A stretch of 64,000 bases of DNA from Planktothrix tepida PCC 9214 (GTDB lineage: Bacteria; Cyanobacteriota; Cyanobacteriia; Cyanobacteriales; Microcoleaceae). This document shows, piece by piece, positions 39,318 to 49,183 of the stretch (positions are counted from its first letter, which is position 1; every line of letters begins with the position of its first letter). A program made the translations under genes and the position numbers. The stretch spans positions 817,503 through 881,502 of the forward strand of contig NZ_LN889782.1 of NCBI RefSeq assembly GCF_900009145.1. The letters run 5' to 3'. The notes beneath the pieces are model-generated. The model was not told the origin of the DNA and did no database searches. It was given only the letters and a program-made list of their open reading frames with translations.

Positions 39318-41387
39318 TTAGTAAAACTCTCGTAAATGCGGGGGTTCTCCTAACATCACAACGGAACAGTTTAAACGATCTAACAATTGGTTTGTGATAT
39401 CACTAACGGCTAATCCAGCAGCAGTACGATATCGAGTTGCGCGGAGAACAACTAAATCAGCCGACTCAGAAGCGGTCAGAATTTGTCGAACAATATCCTG
39501 TCCTCGTCTGACCTCAATTTCTATTCGGGCTGCGTTTTTTGCCGTTTTTTCTTCTGTTAATTTAGCCAGTTGAGATTGAATCCAAATCATCCCTTTTTCA
39601 GAAGTCGAGCGATCGCATAAATGCAAAATTTTAATGGATAATCCCGAATTCCCTAATGCTTCTGCAAATTTTAATAATCTAACCGTTTCTTCTCCTAAAT
39701 TTTCCACAGGAACTAAAACTCGTTGAATTTGTTGGGGTTCAATTAATAAACGAGAAACGGCAACGGGACAATGAGTATCCCATAAGACACCATCAATCAA
39801 ATTTCCGAATAAACGAGCTTGAAATCCTCTTCTGCGTCCCCATCCCATCACAATTAAATTTGCTTTTTGTTCTCGTGCTGCTCGTACAATACCTTGAGAA
39901 ATACTATCATCAATTCTTAATAAAGATTGGCAAGATACTTGTAAAGTCGTTGCTAATTCTTTTGCCTTCTCTAGGAGCAATTCGCCTTTTTTTAAAGCCG
40001 TTTCTAATTCGGGAATATCCATATTACTCCCATGGGGAACTGTAATGACCAGAGGAATAATTTGACCGGAATGACCCTTAGCAAATAAAGCTGCCATTTC
40101 TATTAAATGACGTTCTGTGCTTGGATTATAAACCGGAACAACAACCGTAAAAGTTTGATCGAGTGAAAGGGTTTCCCCAACCTCAAAATCCGGTTCTGTA
40201 TGGGGTTCTGCTGAGGAAGTTGGAAGTCCAACCGCAACTCGACTGGTAATAATAGGGCCTAAAGTTGCCGTAACTAATAATAAAACAATGACACTATTTA
40301 AAACTTCTTCATTAATTAATTGTGCTTTATAACCGACTAAAGCAGCCGCTAATGTGGCTCCCACTTGGGGAATGGATAATGACCACATGGTTAACATTTC
40401 TTGGTTAGTATACTTATAAATTAATTTAGTAAGAAAAGCAGCTAAAAATTTACTTCCCAGTAAAGCAAAAACAATGGTTGCGGGAAAGGCAAAGGACAAT
40501 ATACTTTTGAGGAATCCTTGTAAATCAATTAATAATCCTAAATCTACAAAAAATATAGGAATAAATAACACACTTCCTACAAAAACAACTTTTTCTTTAA
40601 CAGCACCTTCTCCGACCACTTCATTAACCGCTAATCCTGCTAAAAATGCCCCAATAATTTTTTCAACTCCAATTAACTGAGCGCCTAGAGAAGCGAGAAA
40701 AACCACTAACAAGACAAATAAAAATTGATTTCCTTCTTCCTTACCAATTTTATTAAAGAATAGTCTTCCTAACCAATCAAAGCCAAACAAAACGACAGCC
40801 GTATAAATTGCTAAGGCTAAAATTAAAGCAATTAAATTAGTAATTGAAAAGTCTCCTGCATGAACGGCAATACAGACCGCTAAGACTAATAATGAGCCAA
40901 TATCTGTAAAAATTGTCGCTCCAATGGTAACAACAACTGCTTCATTATTAACAACTCCTAATCTGCTAATAATGGGATAAGCTAATAAAGTATGGGACGC
41001 TAATAAAGAGCCAATTAAAATTGAGGCATTCCAATCCCAACCAAATAAACGACCAACTAAAATTCCAGCAGAAAGAGGAAAGGCAAAGGTTAAAAAACCA
41101 AACCCCATTGAGCGATTTTTCCGGCGTTTAAATTGCTTAATATCAACTTCCAAACCTGCCACAAACATGAGGTAAAGTAACCCGATGTCAGATAAAAGTT
41201 TCATCATCGGCAGTTCAGTTGATAAGATTTTCAACCCATAAGGCCCTAGGAGAACTCCCGCCACTAATAATCCTATTAATCCAGGGAGTTTAAAGCGTTC
41301 AAATAGAATAGGTACGGTCAAGATAACCAGAAGCAAAACTGCAAATGGAACAATGGGTTCTGCTAAAACTTCCGCCAAATTACCCAT
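39318..41387 (-). CDS. CPA2-type cation:proton antiporter with C-terminal universal stress domains
   Basis: 689 aa. Residues 1-390 form a Na+/H+ exchanger-type membrane domain of about twelve helices (LIGLLVAGVLLGPYGLKIL, FTDIGSLLVLAVCIAV). Residues about 420-560 and 570-685 look like two universal stress protein domains (VVVPVYNPSTERHLIEMAAL, LIVMGWGRRRGFQARLFGNL, RVLVPVENLGEETVRLLKFA). It probably exchanges Na+ or K+ for protons, with nucleotide or other control from the USP part. I start at ATG 41387; a TTG two codons upstream is in frame. It is convergent with ccsB (23-base gap). Confidence 0.87.
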   Translation of the reverse strand: MGNLAEVLAEPIVPFAVLLLVILTVPILFERFKLPGLIGLLVAGVLLGPYGLKILSTELPMMKLLSDIGLLYLMFVAGLEVDIKQFKRRKNRSMGFGFLTFAFPLSAGILVGRLFGWDWNASILIGSLLASHTLLAYPIISRLGVVNNEAVVVTIGATIFTDIGSLLVLAVCIAVHAGDFSITNLIALILALAIYTAVVLFGFDWLGRLFFNKIGKEEGNQFLFVLLVVFLASLGAQLIGVEKIIGAFLAGLAVNEVVGEGAVKEKVVFVGSVLFIPIFFVDLGLLIDLQGFLKSILSFAFPATIVFALLGSKFLAAFLTKLIYKYTNQEMLTMWSLSIPQVGATLAAALVGYKAQLINEEVLNSVIVLLLVTATLGPIITSRVAVGLPTSSAEPHTEPDFEVGETLSLDQTFTVVVPVYNPSTERHLIEMAALFAKGHSGQIIPLVITVPHGSNMDIPELETALKKGELLLEKAKELATTLQVSCQSLLRIDDSISQGIVRAAREQKANLIVMGWGRRRGFQARLFGNLIDGVLWDTHCPVAVSRLLIEPQQIQRVLVPVENLGEETVRLLKFAEALGNSGLSIKILHLCDRSTSEKGMIWIQSQLAKLTEEKTAKNAARIEIEVRRGQDIVRQILTASESADLVVLRATRYRTAAGLAVSDITNQLLDRLNCSVVMLGEPPHLREFY

Positions 41388-41741
41388 AATCAAAATAAAA
41401 ATAGTTTAAATAAAACTGACTCTTTAGACTGTAAAGGATGAGTCAACTTTATGGCTATATTCCTCTGGAGATATTTTTTAAATATATTGAATTTGTGGGT
41501 ATTATTGACTCTTGATTTAAACAATAAGTATACAAAAAAACATGGAAATGATGGGTGCAGATAGAAAATATTAGATCGCTCTTGTCAATCCTAATTGTGA
41601 TTAGCGTTTTGAACAAGCTGAATTCATAGCTTTATTATGCCTAAAATCCAGAGATTAAAATTAACTGCTGAGATAACCGATTTTCCAAAATAGTAGTAAA
41701 ATAGGACAGAGAAAAACTCCGAATTGAGGAGGATATCAACA
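41388..41741. other. 354-base divergent spacer without recognisable feature
   Basis: It separates the antiporter gene and the YaaW-like gene. It is AT-rich in the first half. I found no inverted repeat, RNA or conserved small gene; both promoters must lie here. A strong AGGAGG (41727-41732) belongs to the downstream gene. Confidence 0.4.
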
Positions 41742-42581
41742 TTGGACGAACTAAGATCCGCATTGGAACTGGCAACAGAAGAGGAGTTACAGCAGCTAAC
41801 AGAACTCTTGTTTAGTCGGGGTTTGAATCCTTTAGACTATGTGCAAACCCCCACCCCCATTGATGTTCAAAGTCGAAACCGGGAAGCGTGGTTAGATGCC
41901 TTAGAACAGCGTTTTCGCTATCTTGCCGCCGATGGGGTAACAGTGCTGCGAGGAAAAACGAAACAGGTCACTTACCGCCAAGCCTTAATTCAAGTTTGCC
42001 ACTATTTGAAAATTTCTTATTCAAAAAACCTGTCAACTTCAGATTTAGAGGCGGAAGTTTTTTTACATCTTTTAGGTCAAGCTTGGAAACGTTTACCCCA
42101 GTCAGAACAAGCTGCATTAACTCAACGAGTTCAGAAAGCTTTAGCAGAAACTAGACCGTTAAAACCGTTACCAATTTCTGCTCAAAAAGACCCGTTAGGG
42201 TGGTTATTTAAAGCCGGAAGTGTGGTAGCCGTTAGTTCGGTGATTAGACCCATGATTTTAGGACAAATTGCCCGTCAATTTGCCTTACATTTTGCTAAAT
42301 ATCAAGTAGCAAAAGAAGCCTTAGTGGTGGGAAGTGCAACCGCAGCTACTCAATTTCAAAATTATGTTGCGATTCAAACTGCAAATCGAGGAATGGCTCT
42401 TACCGCAACACGATATGGGTTAACTCGCAGTGTATTTTCTTTTCTGGGGCCATTGTTATGGACGTGGTTAATTGCAGATTTAGGATGGCGGGCAATTTCT
42501 ACTAATTATGCCCGAATTATTCCGACTATCTTTACGTTAGCACAAATTCGTTTAACCCGTTCAGATTGGGCTTATACTTAA
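41742..42581 (+). CDS. YaaW-like protein
   Basis: 279 aa. The N-terminus DELRSALELATEEELQQLTELLFSR and the following coil resemble the YaaW family (DUF3944-type start). Two or three hydrophobic segments lie in the C-terminal half (FKAGSVVAVSSVIRPMILG, VFSFLGPLLWTWLIADLGW). The function is unknown to me. AGGAGG at 41727-41732 lies 9 bases before TTG 41742, which makes TTG the likely start; another in-frame TTG at 41724 overlaps the ribosome binding site itself. The O-antigen-ligase-like gene follows after 34 bases. Confidence 0.65.
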   Translation: MDELRSALELATEEELQQLTELLFSRGLNPLDYVQTPTPIDVQSRNREAWLDALEQRFRYLAADGVTVLRGKTKQVTYRQALIQVCHYLKISYSKNLSTSDLEAEVFLHLLGQAWKRLPQSEQAALTQRVQKALAETRPLKPLPISAQKDPLGWLFKAGSVVAVSSVIRPMILGQIARQFALHFAKYQVAKEALVVGSATAATQFQNYVAIQTANRGMALTATRYGLTRSVFSFLGPLLWTWLIADLGWRAISTNYARIIPTIFTLAQIRLTRSDWAYT

Positions 42582-42615
42582 TGATGATTTGAGGTTTTAT
42601 AACTGGCTTTAACCC

Positions 42616-43947
42616 ATGAAATTTATCCTTTTTCCCCACCCAGAACAACGATTACAGTTACCTTGGAATTGTTTACAATGGGGGGTATTTTTATTTCCCC
42701 TTTTACCAACCTTTGGCGGAATTGCTATTATTTTGGGTAGTCTCCTTTGTTGGAAACGTCAGTTTAAATCCATTCAAAGAAATCCTATTAATCAAGGATT
42801 GGCTATTTTAAGTATTTTATTAATAATTATTTCTATTTTAGCAAATAATCTCCTTGAATCTTTTCTCGGTTTAAGTAATTTTATTCCTTATTTTATCGTA
42901 TTTGCAGGGTTAAGTGAAATGATTCAAACTGCCAATCAACTGCGGTGGTTATCTGGGTTAATGATCATTTCTGCGGTTCCCGTTGGAATTTTAGGTTTAG
43001 GACAACAGTATTTAGGATGGTCAGGAATTGACCTTTTACAGGGGATTTTAGGCTGGAGTTTACATCTGAATGGAAATCCTCCGGGTCGAATGTCATCCGT
43101 CTTTATGTATGCTAATATTTTTGCAGCCTATTTAGTCATTATTTTTACATTAGCTTTAGGTTTAATCATTGAAGAATGGCAAAATAAAAATAAAAAATCA
43201 GATTTTAATTCTCATATTCTTCATTTTATCCCTAATAATAACGTTAGAATAATTATATTAAGCTTAACCCTATTATTAACCGGAATCGACTTAATTTTAA
43301 CAAACTCTCGCAATGCTTGGGGATTAGCTGTTTTATCCAGTTTAGCTTATGCACTTTATTTAGGATGGTGGTGGTTAATTTTATTGGTTAGTACAGGAGT
43401 AACAGCCGTTTTAGGGTCAGCCTTTGCACCCTCTCCCCTGCGAGCAGGCTTGAGAATAATTATTCCTGCTTATTTTTGGCAAAGAATTACCGATCAAAAT
43501 TTCGTCCGTCCCGTAGAAACCTTGAGAATTACCCAATGGAAATTTACCTTAAATTTAACTCAAACTCGACCATTTAGCGGATGGGGACTCAGAAATTTTA
43601 CGCCTCTTTATGAAGCCAAAATGAACGTTTGGTTAGGTCATCCCCATAATTTATTTTTAATGATGTTTGCTGAAATGGGAATTCCTACAACCTTATTTTT
43701 TATGCTCATCGTCGGCGTGATCTTAACTCAAGGATTTTTAGTGTTAAAAAACACCTTAATTAATCCTTCAGATCGATTAATTTATTATAGCTATTTAATC
43801 ACCTTTTTAGCGTTAATTTTATTTAACTGTTTTGATGTTTCCTTATTTGATTTTCGAGTCAATACCTACGGTTGGCTAATTTTATCAGGAATTTGGGGAG
43901 TAGCTTGTACAATTCCAAAAACCAACCCTTATAAAATTTTATCATAA
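42616..43947 (+). CDS. O-antigen ligase/polymerase family membrane protein (Wzy_C)
   Basis: 443 aa, about ten to twelve hydrophobic helices. The O-antigen ligase motif region is visible: NGNPPGRMSSVFMYANIFAA, LTNSRNAWGLAVL, and the periplasmic-loop end GHPHNLFLMMFAEMGIPTTL, with the conserved His in HPHNLF. Members join or polymerise polysaccharide chains on lipid carriers at the outer face of the plasma membrane; cyanobacterial IctB is also in this superfamily. No polysaccharide operon surrounds it, so the acceptor is unknown. Its 3' end overlaps the convergent ABM gene by 19 bases. Confidence 0.8.
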   Translation: MKFILFPHPEQRLQLPWNCLQWGVFLFPLLPTFGGIAIILGSLLCWKRQFKSIQRNPINQGLAILSILLIIISILANNLLESFLGLSNFIPYFIVFAGLSEMIQTANQLRWLSGLMIISAVPVGILGLGQQYLGWSGIDLLQGILGWSLHLNGNPPGRMSSVFMYANIFAAYLVIIFTLALGLIIEEWQNKNKKSDFNSHILHFIPNNNVRIIILSLTLLLTGIDLILTNSRNAWGLAVLSSLAYALYLGWWWLILLVSTGVTAVLGSAFAPSPLRAGLRIIIPAYFWQRITDQNFVRPVETLRITQWKFTLNLTQTRPFSGWGLRNFTPLYEAKMNVWLGHPHNLFLMMFAEMGIPTTLFFMLIVGVILTQGFLVLKNTLINPSDRLIYYSYLITFLALILFNCFDVSLFDFRVNTYGWLILSGIWGVACTIPKTNPYKILS

Positions 43948-44225
43948 CACCGAATATCCGGCGGACTTGCAACTAAACCTTCAATTTGAGTTAACGCTGT
44001 TTGAATATGAACACTGGCTAAATGGTTTTGTAAATGTTGTAAACTTTCCCATTCTTCTACAAAGGTAAAATCGGTTAAATCCTCTTGATTTTGTAATAAA
44101 TCATATTGTAAACAACCTGATTCTTGGCGAGTCGGTTCAACTAACGCCAGTAATACGGCTTTTAACGGTTCTATTTTATCCGGTAACGCCACAACACGGG
44201 CTATGACTTTCAAGGGTTGAGTCAT
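43929..44225 (-). CDS. Antibiotic biosynthesis monooxygenase (ABM) domain protein
   Basis: 98 aa, one ABM ferredoxin-like domain: VIARVVALPDKIEPLKAVLL, TRQESGCLQYDLLQNQEDLT, FVEEWESLQHLQNHLASVHI. The family includes quinol monooxygenases (YgiN-like) and haem-degrading enzymes. No haem-ligand His is evident beyond HLASVH, so a quinol or reactive-carbonyl role is guessed only. The start is ATG 44225 with an AGGAG-like site just upstream. It shares 19 bases at its 3' end with the convergent O-antigen-ligase-like gene. Confidence 0.82.
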   Translation of the reverse strand: MTQPLKVIARVVALPDKIEPLKAVLLALVEPTRQESGCLQYDLLQNQEDLTDFTFVEEWESLQHLQNHLASVHIQTALTQIEGLVASPPDIRCYDKIL

Positions 44226-44248
44226 TTTAAGTTCTCCTTAAATTCAGT

Positions 44249-44438
44249 TTATATTTTATCATTGATGTTAAATGATTTCAAAAAGAAAGACACAGAAATA
44301 ATTACCGTTTTTCCGATTTCTTTTACCTCATCAAAGTCCTTATCTCCAGTTATCAAAAAATCCGCTTGACTCGCTATGGCTAAAGCCAAAAACTAAAACA
44401 GCAGAGATTAAAACGTTGGTATCAACAATGATTTTCAT
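44249..44438 (-). pseudogene. Broken PIN-domain toxin gene
   Basis: On the minus strand, ATG 44438 opens with KIIVDTNVLISAVL, the first acidic motif of PIN-domain ribonucleases. The frame ends early. A shifted frame then reads LALAIASQADFLITGDKDFD to a TAA at 44249-44251, the typical PIN C-terminal motif (TGDKD). The middle of the domain, about 60-80 residues with two of the catalytic acids, is missing, and the halves are out of frame. The toxin must be inactive. Its ATG overlaps the antitoxin's TGA (ATGA), the usual toxin-antitoxin coupling. Confidence 0.8.
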
Positions 44439-44800
44439 TCTCCTCCTCTATAGGCTTCTATTTCTGCGGCTATTTCCTCCTCGGTTATATCTCCAATCCC
44501 AGGGATAGATTGAGTTTTATCGAATAGCTCTTTTACTTCTTGACTCAATTTTTCTTGTTCAATGTTTAGGGGTTGGTTTTGATTGTTTTCTAGGTTATCC
44601 CTAAACTCTTTAATCTTTTCTTTCAGGAGCTTTTTAGCTGATGGGCTGCCTGGAATATTGGCAATAAATTCGGTTTCATCCTCTTTTTCTAGCAGCTTAA
44701 AAGCTTTAGAAATTACCTCTTGGGGGTTATTGTATTTTCCAGTTTTGAGTTGGGCTTGTAAAAATTGTTCCTGTTCGGGGGTTAAGGTAATTTGGAGCAT
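44435..44800 (-). CDS. Antitoxin-like protein of a type II toxin-antitoxin pair
   Basis: 121 aa. The N-terminus, QITLTPEQEQFLQAQLKTGK and then NNPQEVISKAFKLLE, is a ParD/CopG-like ribbon-helix-helix pattern. The rest is charged and helical (LLKEKIKEFRDNLENN) and could wrap a toxin. It overlaps the start of the broken PIN gene by 4 bases (ATGA). The antitoxin looks complete while the toxin is decayed, so it may persist as a DNA-binding regulator or an orphan antitoxin. A ribosome binding site (AGGAG) precedes ATG 44800. Confidence 0.75.
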   Translation of the reverse strand: MLQITLTPEQEQFLQAQLKTGKYNNPQEVISKAFKLLEKEDETEFIANIPGSPSAKKLLKEKIKEFRDNLENNQNQPLNIEQEKLSQEVKELFDKTQSIPGIGDITEEEIAAEIEAYRGGE

Positions 44801-44998
44801 AATTTATTCTCCTTATTAATCATTTTTTTTCATTGGTCAAATTTTCTAATAACCCAATTGTTACATTGATTTTTTACTCAGCCCTAAAATAATTAATTTT
44901 TAACTCCAATGTTTAGTCAAGGTAATATCAAAAATAAAGGATGAATCCCCAATTTTAAACATTTTGTTTCAAGAAGCGATCACCAATTAATATTTCCC

Positions 44999-45628
44999 CT
45001 ACAAACTCCTCAATAATTCCACTGCAACCCGTCGATAATCCGAAGCTGCTTCTCTGGCATTATGACTTTTGGCTTGAATAATCGGAACCCCTTCTAACGG
45101 ACACCGTTCATGGGCTTTATAGGCGCGAATAATATTTTTAAATACGGGAATACCCGCTTCTTGTAACGATTTTTGCGCCTCAAACGCATCTCCTAAACTG
45201 CGAGGATCAACCTTTGTCATTAACACCCGATGGGGAACCTTGGAGGGAATAATAGTCGATTTCACCGTTTCAATTAACGCCACTAAATCCATCGGTGCGG
45301 CTTGGGTCGGTAACACCAAATAATCGGCTACTTGCACAACGGCTAATAACGCATCGGATTTTAACGCCGGAGGGGTATCGACCACCACTAATTCATAATC
45401 CGTCACCTGCTTCAATCGAGACAATAAGCTGGGGTCAGTTTCAGAAGAATGCTCAAAGGGCATATCCCCCCCTTGACCTTGTTCAGCCCACCAACAGGCC
45501 GAACCCTGGGGGTCTGTATCCACCAAGAGCGTGGTAAAGTTATTGGCAAGAATTGCAGCCAGATTAATGGCGGTTGTGGTTTTGCCCACTCCTCCTTTGC
45601 CGTTGGCGATCACTAGAATTTTGGCCAT
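44999..45628 (-). CDS. ParA-family ATPase
   Basis: 209 aa. Deviant Walker [15 protein letters not shown], switch [14 protein letters not shown], and [17 protein letters not shown]. There is no N-terminal DNA-binding domain and no adjacent parB, so it may position a protein complex rather than segregate a plasmid. The frame continues upstream to 45646, but the family start is [12 protein letters not shown], so ATG 45628 is chosen. It is divergent from pgi. Confidence 0.88.
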   Translation of the reverse strand: MAKILVIANGKGGVGKTTTAINLAAILANNFTTLLVDTDPQGSACWWAEQGQGGDMPFEHSSETDPSLLSRLKQVTDYELVVVDTPPALKSDALLAVVQVADYLVLPTQAAPMDLVALIETVKSTIIPSKVPHRVLMTKVDPRSLGDAFEAQKSLQEAGIPVFKNIIRAYKAHERCPLEGVPIIQAKSHNAREAASDYRRVAVELLRSL

Positions 45629-45767
45629 AGTTGCAGATCCGGTCACAAGGGAACTTCAGTCTAGTTTATCAAGCAGTCAGCCTTAACCGTTAATCGTTAG
45701 CCGAAAAAGAGTTAATCTGAATCAGTTATCCCTTAAGCTAAAAATCAATATAGCGGAATGTAAGACT

Positions 45768-47354
45768 ATGGATGCCACTGCACTCTGGCAACGCTACCAA
45801 GATTGGCTATACTATCATGACGGCTTAGGACTGTACCTAGATATCAGTCGAATGCGATTCGACGATGAGTTTGTTGCATCCTTATTGCCCAAATTTGATC
45901 AAGCTTTTAAAGCGATGGAGGCTTTGGAACAAGGGGCGATCGCTAACCCAGATGAAAACCGCATGGTCGGTCATTATTGGTTGCGCGACCCCGATCTAGC
46001 TCCGACCCCAGACCTGAAGCAAGAAATTGTCGAAACCTTAGAAAAAATCGAGGCGTTTACTCAAAAGGTTCATCAAGGGGAGGTTAAACCCCCTCATGCT
46101 GAAAAATTCACGGATATTTTATCTATTGGCATTGGGGGATCGGCTTTAGGCCCCCAATTTGTGGCAGAAGCCCTTGCCCCAGAACACCCGGCTCTGAATA
46201 TCCATTTTATTGATAACAGTGATCCCACAGGCATTGATCGGGTTTTAGCTAGAATTGGCGATCGTCTCAACAGTACCCTGGTACTGGTGATTTCTAAATC
46301 TGGTGGCACTCCAGAACCCCGTAACGGCATGATTGAGGTACGAAACGCCTTTGCGACCCAAAATTTGGAGTTTGCCAAACAAGCCGTTGCTGTTACTGGA
46401 GTCGGCAGTAAATTGGATCAACAAGCCCACGCTGAAGGCTGGTTAACGACCTTTCCGATGGCAGATTGGGTGGGGGGACGGACTTCGGAATTATCAGCCG
46501 TTGGGCTATTACCTGCGGCTTTACAAGGCATAGATATTCGGGGGATGTTAGCTGGAGCGAAGGAAATGGACATCGCCACCCGCAAACCCGATGTTAAAAC
46601 CAATCCAGCTGCCTTATTGGCTTTGGCTTGGTATTATGCCGGAAATGGAAAGGGTGAAAAAGATATGGTGGTTCTTCCCTATAAGGATAGTTTGCTGTTG
46701 TTTAGTCGCTATTTACAACAGTTAGTCATGGAATCTTTGGGGAAAGAAAAAGACCTGGATGGCAATCTTGTCTATCAAGGAATTGCGGTTTATGGCAATA
46801 AAGGATCGACGGATCAACACGCCTATGTTCAACAATTACGCGAAGGAGTTCCCAACTTTTTTGCGACGTTAATTGAGGTGTTAAAAGATCGATCCGCTAC
46901 CTCAATTGAAATAGAACCGGGGGTAACCTCTGGGGATTATTTATCGGGATTTTTACAAGGAACCCGACAGGCATTGTATGAAAATCATCGAGATTCGATT
47001 ACAATTACAGTCCCGGAAGTGAATCCCCAAATCGTAGGTGCTTTAATTGCTTTGTATGATCGGGCTGTAGGTTTATATGCCTCGTTAGTGAATATTAACG
47101 CTTACCATCAACCCGGTGTTGAGGCAGGTAAAAAAGCGGCTGCCGTCATTTTGGACTTACAACAACAAATTATTCAAGTCTTACGAGATGCAGGTCAACC
47201 TCTTTCCCTAAAAACCTTAGCACAACAGGCAGGAGTTCCTGATCAAACTGAAGCTATTTATAAAATTCTGCGACATTTAGCCGCCAATCAACGTGGAGTA
47301 TTTTTAGAAGGAGATCTAGGAAAACCCACTAACTTAATGGCAAGCTATAAATAA
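45768..47354 (+). CDS. pgi: Glucose-6-phosphate isomerase
   Basis: 528 aa, glycolysis, gluconeogenesis and oxidative pentose phosphate cycle enzyme interconverting glucose-6-P and fructose-6-P. Motifs: [68 protein letters not shown] with the catalytic His. The C-terminus ends in a helical [20 protein letters not shown] segment of cyanobacterial and plant-type PGI. ATG 45768 has no strong ribosome binding site. It is divergent from parA. Confidence 0.95.
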   Translation: MDATALWQRYQDWLYYHDGLGLYLDISRMRFDDEFVASLLPKFDQAFKAMEALEQGAIANPDENRMVGHYWLRDPDLAPTPDLKQEIVETLEKIEAFTQKVHQGEVKPPHAEKFTDILSIGIGGSALGPQFVAEALAPEHPALNIHFIDNSDPTGIDRVLARIGDRLNSTLVLVISKSGGTPEPRNGMIEVRNAFATQNLEFAKQAVAVTGVGSKLDQQAHAEGWLTTFPMADWVGGRTSELSAVGLLPAALQGIDIRGMLAGAKEMDIATRKPDVKTNPAALLALAWYYAGNGKGEKDMVVLPYKDSLLLFSRYLQQLVMESLGKEKDLDGNLVYQGIAVYGNKGSTDQHAYVQQLREGVPNFFATLIEVLKDRSATSIEIEPGVTSGDYLSGFLQGTRQALYENHRDSITITVPEVNPQIVGALIALYDRAVGLYASLVNINAYHQPGVEAGKKAAAVILDLQQQIIQVLRDAGQPLSLKTLAQQAGVPDQTEAIYKILRHLAANQRGVFLEGDLGKPTNLMASYK

Positions 47355-47420
47355 GGGGATTTGGCAGGAAGAGGGGCTTGAGTGTTAACGATTGACAGTT
47401 GACGATTACTTCTCTTTCCT

Positions 47421-47530
47421 CCTCCCCATCTCCCCCTGTCCCCTAATCCCCTAATCCCCTAATCCCCTAATCCCCCCGTCCCCTTGTCCCCTTGTCCCCC
47501 TATCCCCCTATCCCCCTATCCCCCCATCTC
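47421..47530. repeat. Low-complexity C-rich tandem repeats between pgi and the response regulator
   Basis: About 110 bases made of drifting short units: four CCCCTAAT units (near 47440-47475), then GTCCCCTT units, then CTATCCCC units. Such CCCCTAATCCCC tracts occur in several cyanobacterial spacers and probably arise by slippage. The downstream frame runs into it from 47492, but that part would encode only a Pro/Ser-rich string, so it is not taken as coding. Confidence 0.75.
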
Positions 47531-47542
47531 TTCAGCGTCCCT

Positions 47543-48211
47543 ATGCCTTTAACAATTTTAGTTGTTGATGATGATTTAGGGACTCGTCTCTCGATTAGTG
47601 ATTACCTGGACATTTCCGGTTATTCAGTGATTGCCGCAGAGAATGGTCAGGAGGCACTGCGCCTGGTGGAGCAATATCAGCCCCACCTCATCGTCACAGA
47701 TATTGCGATGCCTGAGATGGATGGCTATGAACTAATCAAGCGAGTCCGCGCTCGTCCTGTATTTCGTCTGCTTCCGGTGATTTTTTTAACCGCCCATACC
47801 AGCACGAAAGAACGTATCCGAGGGTATCAATTAGGATGTGATAATTATTTGCCCAAACCCTTTGAATTAGAGGAATTGGGGGTGGTGATTCGTTCTTTAT
47901 TAGAGCGATCGCAATTAATTGAGTCAGAATGGCGAGTCCGTTTGGCAGATCCGGTTACTGATGTCTCAGAAACAGCTTCCAAACCCGTTGCGCTGAAGTC
48001 CCAACCAACCTTAGAGATTAGTCTGACACAACGAGAACGTGAAGTCTTGGATTTGTTAACGGAAGGACTTTCTAATATTGCCATTGGTGATCATTTACAT
48101 CTCAGTCCCAGAACCGTTGAAAAGTATGTCAGTAGTTTATTAAGAAAGACGGATAGCAATAATCGGGCTGAGTTAATTCGGTTCGCTCTCAAGCATAATT
48201 TGATTTCTTGA
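47543..48211 (+). CDS. NarL/LuxR-type response regulator
   Basis: 222 aa. Receiver domain 1-120 (LTILVVDDDLGTRLSISDYL, phospho-acceptor in LIVTDIAMPEMDGYELI, Lys in YLPKPFELEEL) and a C-terminal LuxR-type helix-turn-helix (LTQREREVLDLLTEGLSN, LHLSPRTVEKYVSSLLRKT). Cyanobacterial Ycf29-like regulators have this arrangement. No histidine kinase gene adjoins it. ATG 47543 is chosen; an earlier in-frame ATG in the C-rich repeat would add 17 low-complexity residues. Confidence 0.88.
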   Translation: MPLTILVVDDDLGTRLSISDYLDISGYSVIAAENGQEALRLVEQYQPHLIVTDIAMPEMDGYELIKRVRARPVFRLLPVIFLTAHTSTKERIRGYQLGCDNYLPKPFELEELGVVIRSLLERSQLIESEWRVRLADPVTDVSETASKPVALKSQPTLEISLTQREREVLDLLTEGLSNIAIGDHLHLSPRTVEKYVSSLLRKTDSNNRAELIRFALKHNLIS

Positions 48212-48520
48212 CATTTTATCGCTATAAGCGTTTCCTTAACTTTTAAATCAATTTGCCTTCAACACTCTCAGAGCAGCTTACCTTAAAATTATATTATCAA
48301 CAAATGTTAAGAAATATTAAAAAATCTAAAGAGTAATGAAGAGTCTTCACAGTTTTTTATCATTCCTGGAGCAAACTCGTTGTACAATTACACTGTTCAA
48401 CATAAAGCTTAAAAACACAGCAGGATCTATCCTAACTTCAGCTTCAATACCGGAAGGCTAATAAGCGAACTCAGGAAATCAGGGATAAACTAACTATTCA
48501 TTTGTTTGGAACTCAATACT
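48212..48520. other. 309-base upstream region of the feo operon
   Basis: AT-rich to about 48360, then mixed sequence. I looked for a Fur box (GATAATGATAATCATTATC-like) and saw none that was convincing. TTGTACAATTACACTGTTCAA at 48379 is a weak interrupted repeat and the best operator-like string. No small gene was seen. Confidence 0.35.
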
Positions 48521-49183
48521 ATGGAATGTCACAAATGTTCCGCCCACTGTTCAAGTCACTCTCCCCAGTTTTTTCCTAAATTCTTGAGAAAATATCTCAA
48601 GAATCAACCGGAAAAATTGACAGAACCCCACAAAATCCCCAAAATTGCCTTAGTTGGAATGCCCAATGTCGGTAAAAGCGTTGTCTTTAACGGCTTAACG
48701 GGAACTTATGTTACCGTTTCTAATTACCCAGGGACAACGGTAGAAGTTTCACGAGGGGAAATCAAATTGGGTAATACCCCGATTACGGTTGTGGATACCC
48801 CTGGAATGTATTCTTTAATTCCAATTACTGAAGAAGAAAAAGTATCCAGAGATTTATTAATGAACGAATGGTTTGATTTAGTCGTTCATGTTGTGGATGC
48901 TAAAAATTTAAGTCGAATGTTACCCCTAACCTTTCAACTGATGGAAACGGGTTTACCTATGTTACTCGCCATTAACATGATGGATGAAGCAAAACAATTA
49001 GGGTTAGAGATTCAAACTGAGGATTTAGAAACTCAATTAGGTATTCCTGTTGTCCCCATGGCGGCGGCTTTGAATCAAGGATTAGGTCAATTAAAAGCAA
49101 GGATCGTAGACTATGTTAACTCCCGTGATTTATCCCCAACCTATCGAGAAAGCAATCAACGAAATCGAGTTGCTATTCTCTGA
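48521..49183 (+). CDS. feoB: FeoB GTPase domain, separate N-terminal ORF
   Basis: 220 aa. It holds the G protein part of the ferrous iron transporter: G1 GMPNVGKSVVFN, G2 region YPGTTVEVSRG, G3 VVDTPGMYSL, G4 AINMMDEAKQ. The N-terminus is Cys/His-rich (MECHKCSAHCSSHS), which may sense or bind metal. After VDYV the frame diverges from FeoB and stops. The membrane part continues in another frame from 49113, overlapping by 71 bases. Either one gene has a frameshift near 49113, or the two halves are made separately. The start is ATG 48521; an in-frame TTG at 48506 is less likely. Confidence 0.8.
   Translation: MECHKCSAHCSSHSPQFFPKFLRKYLKNQPEKLTEPHKIPKIALVGMPNVGKSVVFNGLTGTYVTVSNYPGTTVEVSRGEIKLGNTPITVVDTPGMYSLIPITEEEKVSRDLLMNEWFDLVVHVVDAKNLSRMLPLTFQLMETGLPMLLAINMMDEAKQLGLEIQTEDLETQLGIPVVPMAAALNQGLGQLKARIVDYVNSRDLSPTYRESNQRNRVAIL

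Noticed and set aside
41440-41514. Small 25-codon frame in the spacer after the antiporter gene
   Set aside because: It has no ribosome binding site and no recognisable family.
47421-47530. CRISPR array from repeated CCCCTAAT
   Set aside because: Units are 7-8 bases, drift in sequence and have no spacers of constant length.
48379-48399. Fur box upstream of feoB
   Set aside because: The interrupted repeat does not match the Fur consensus well enough.
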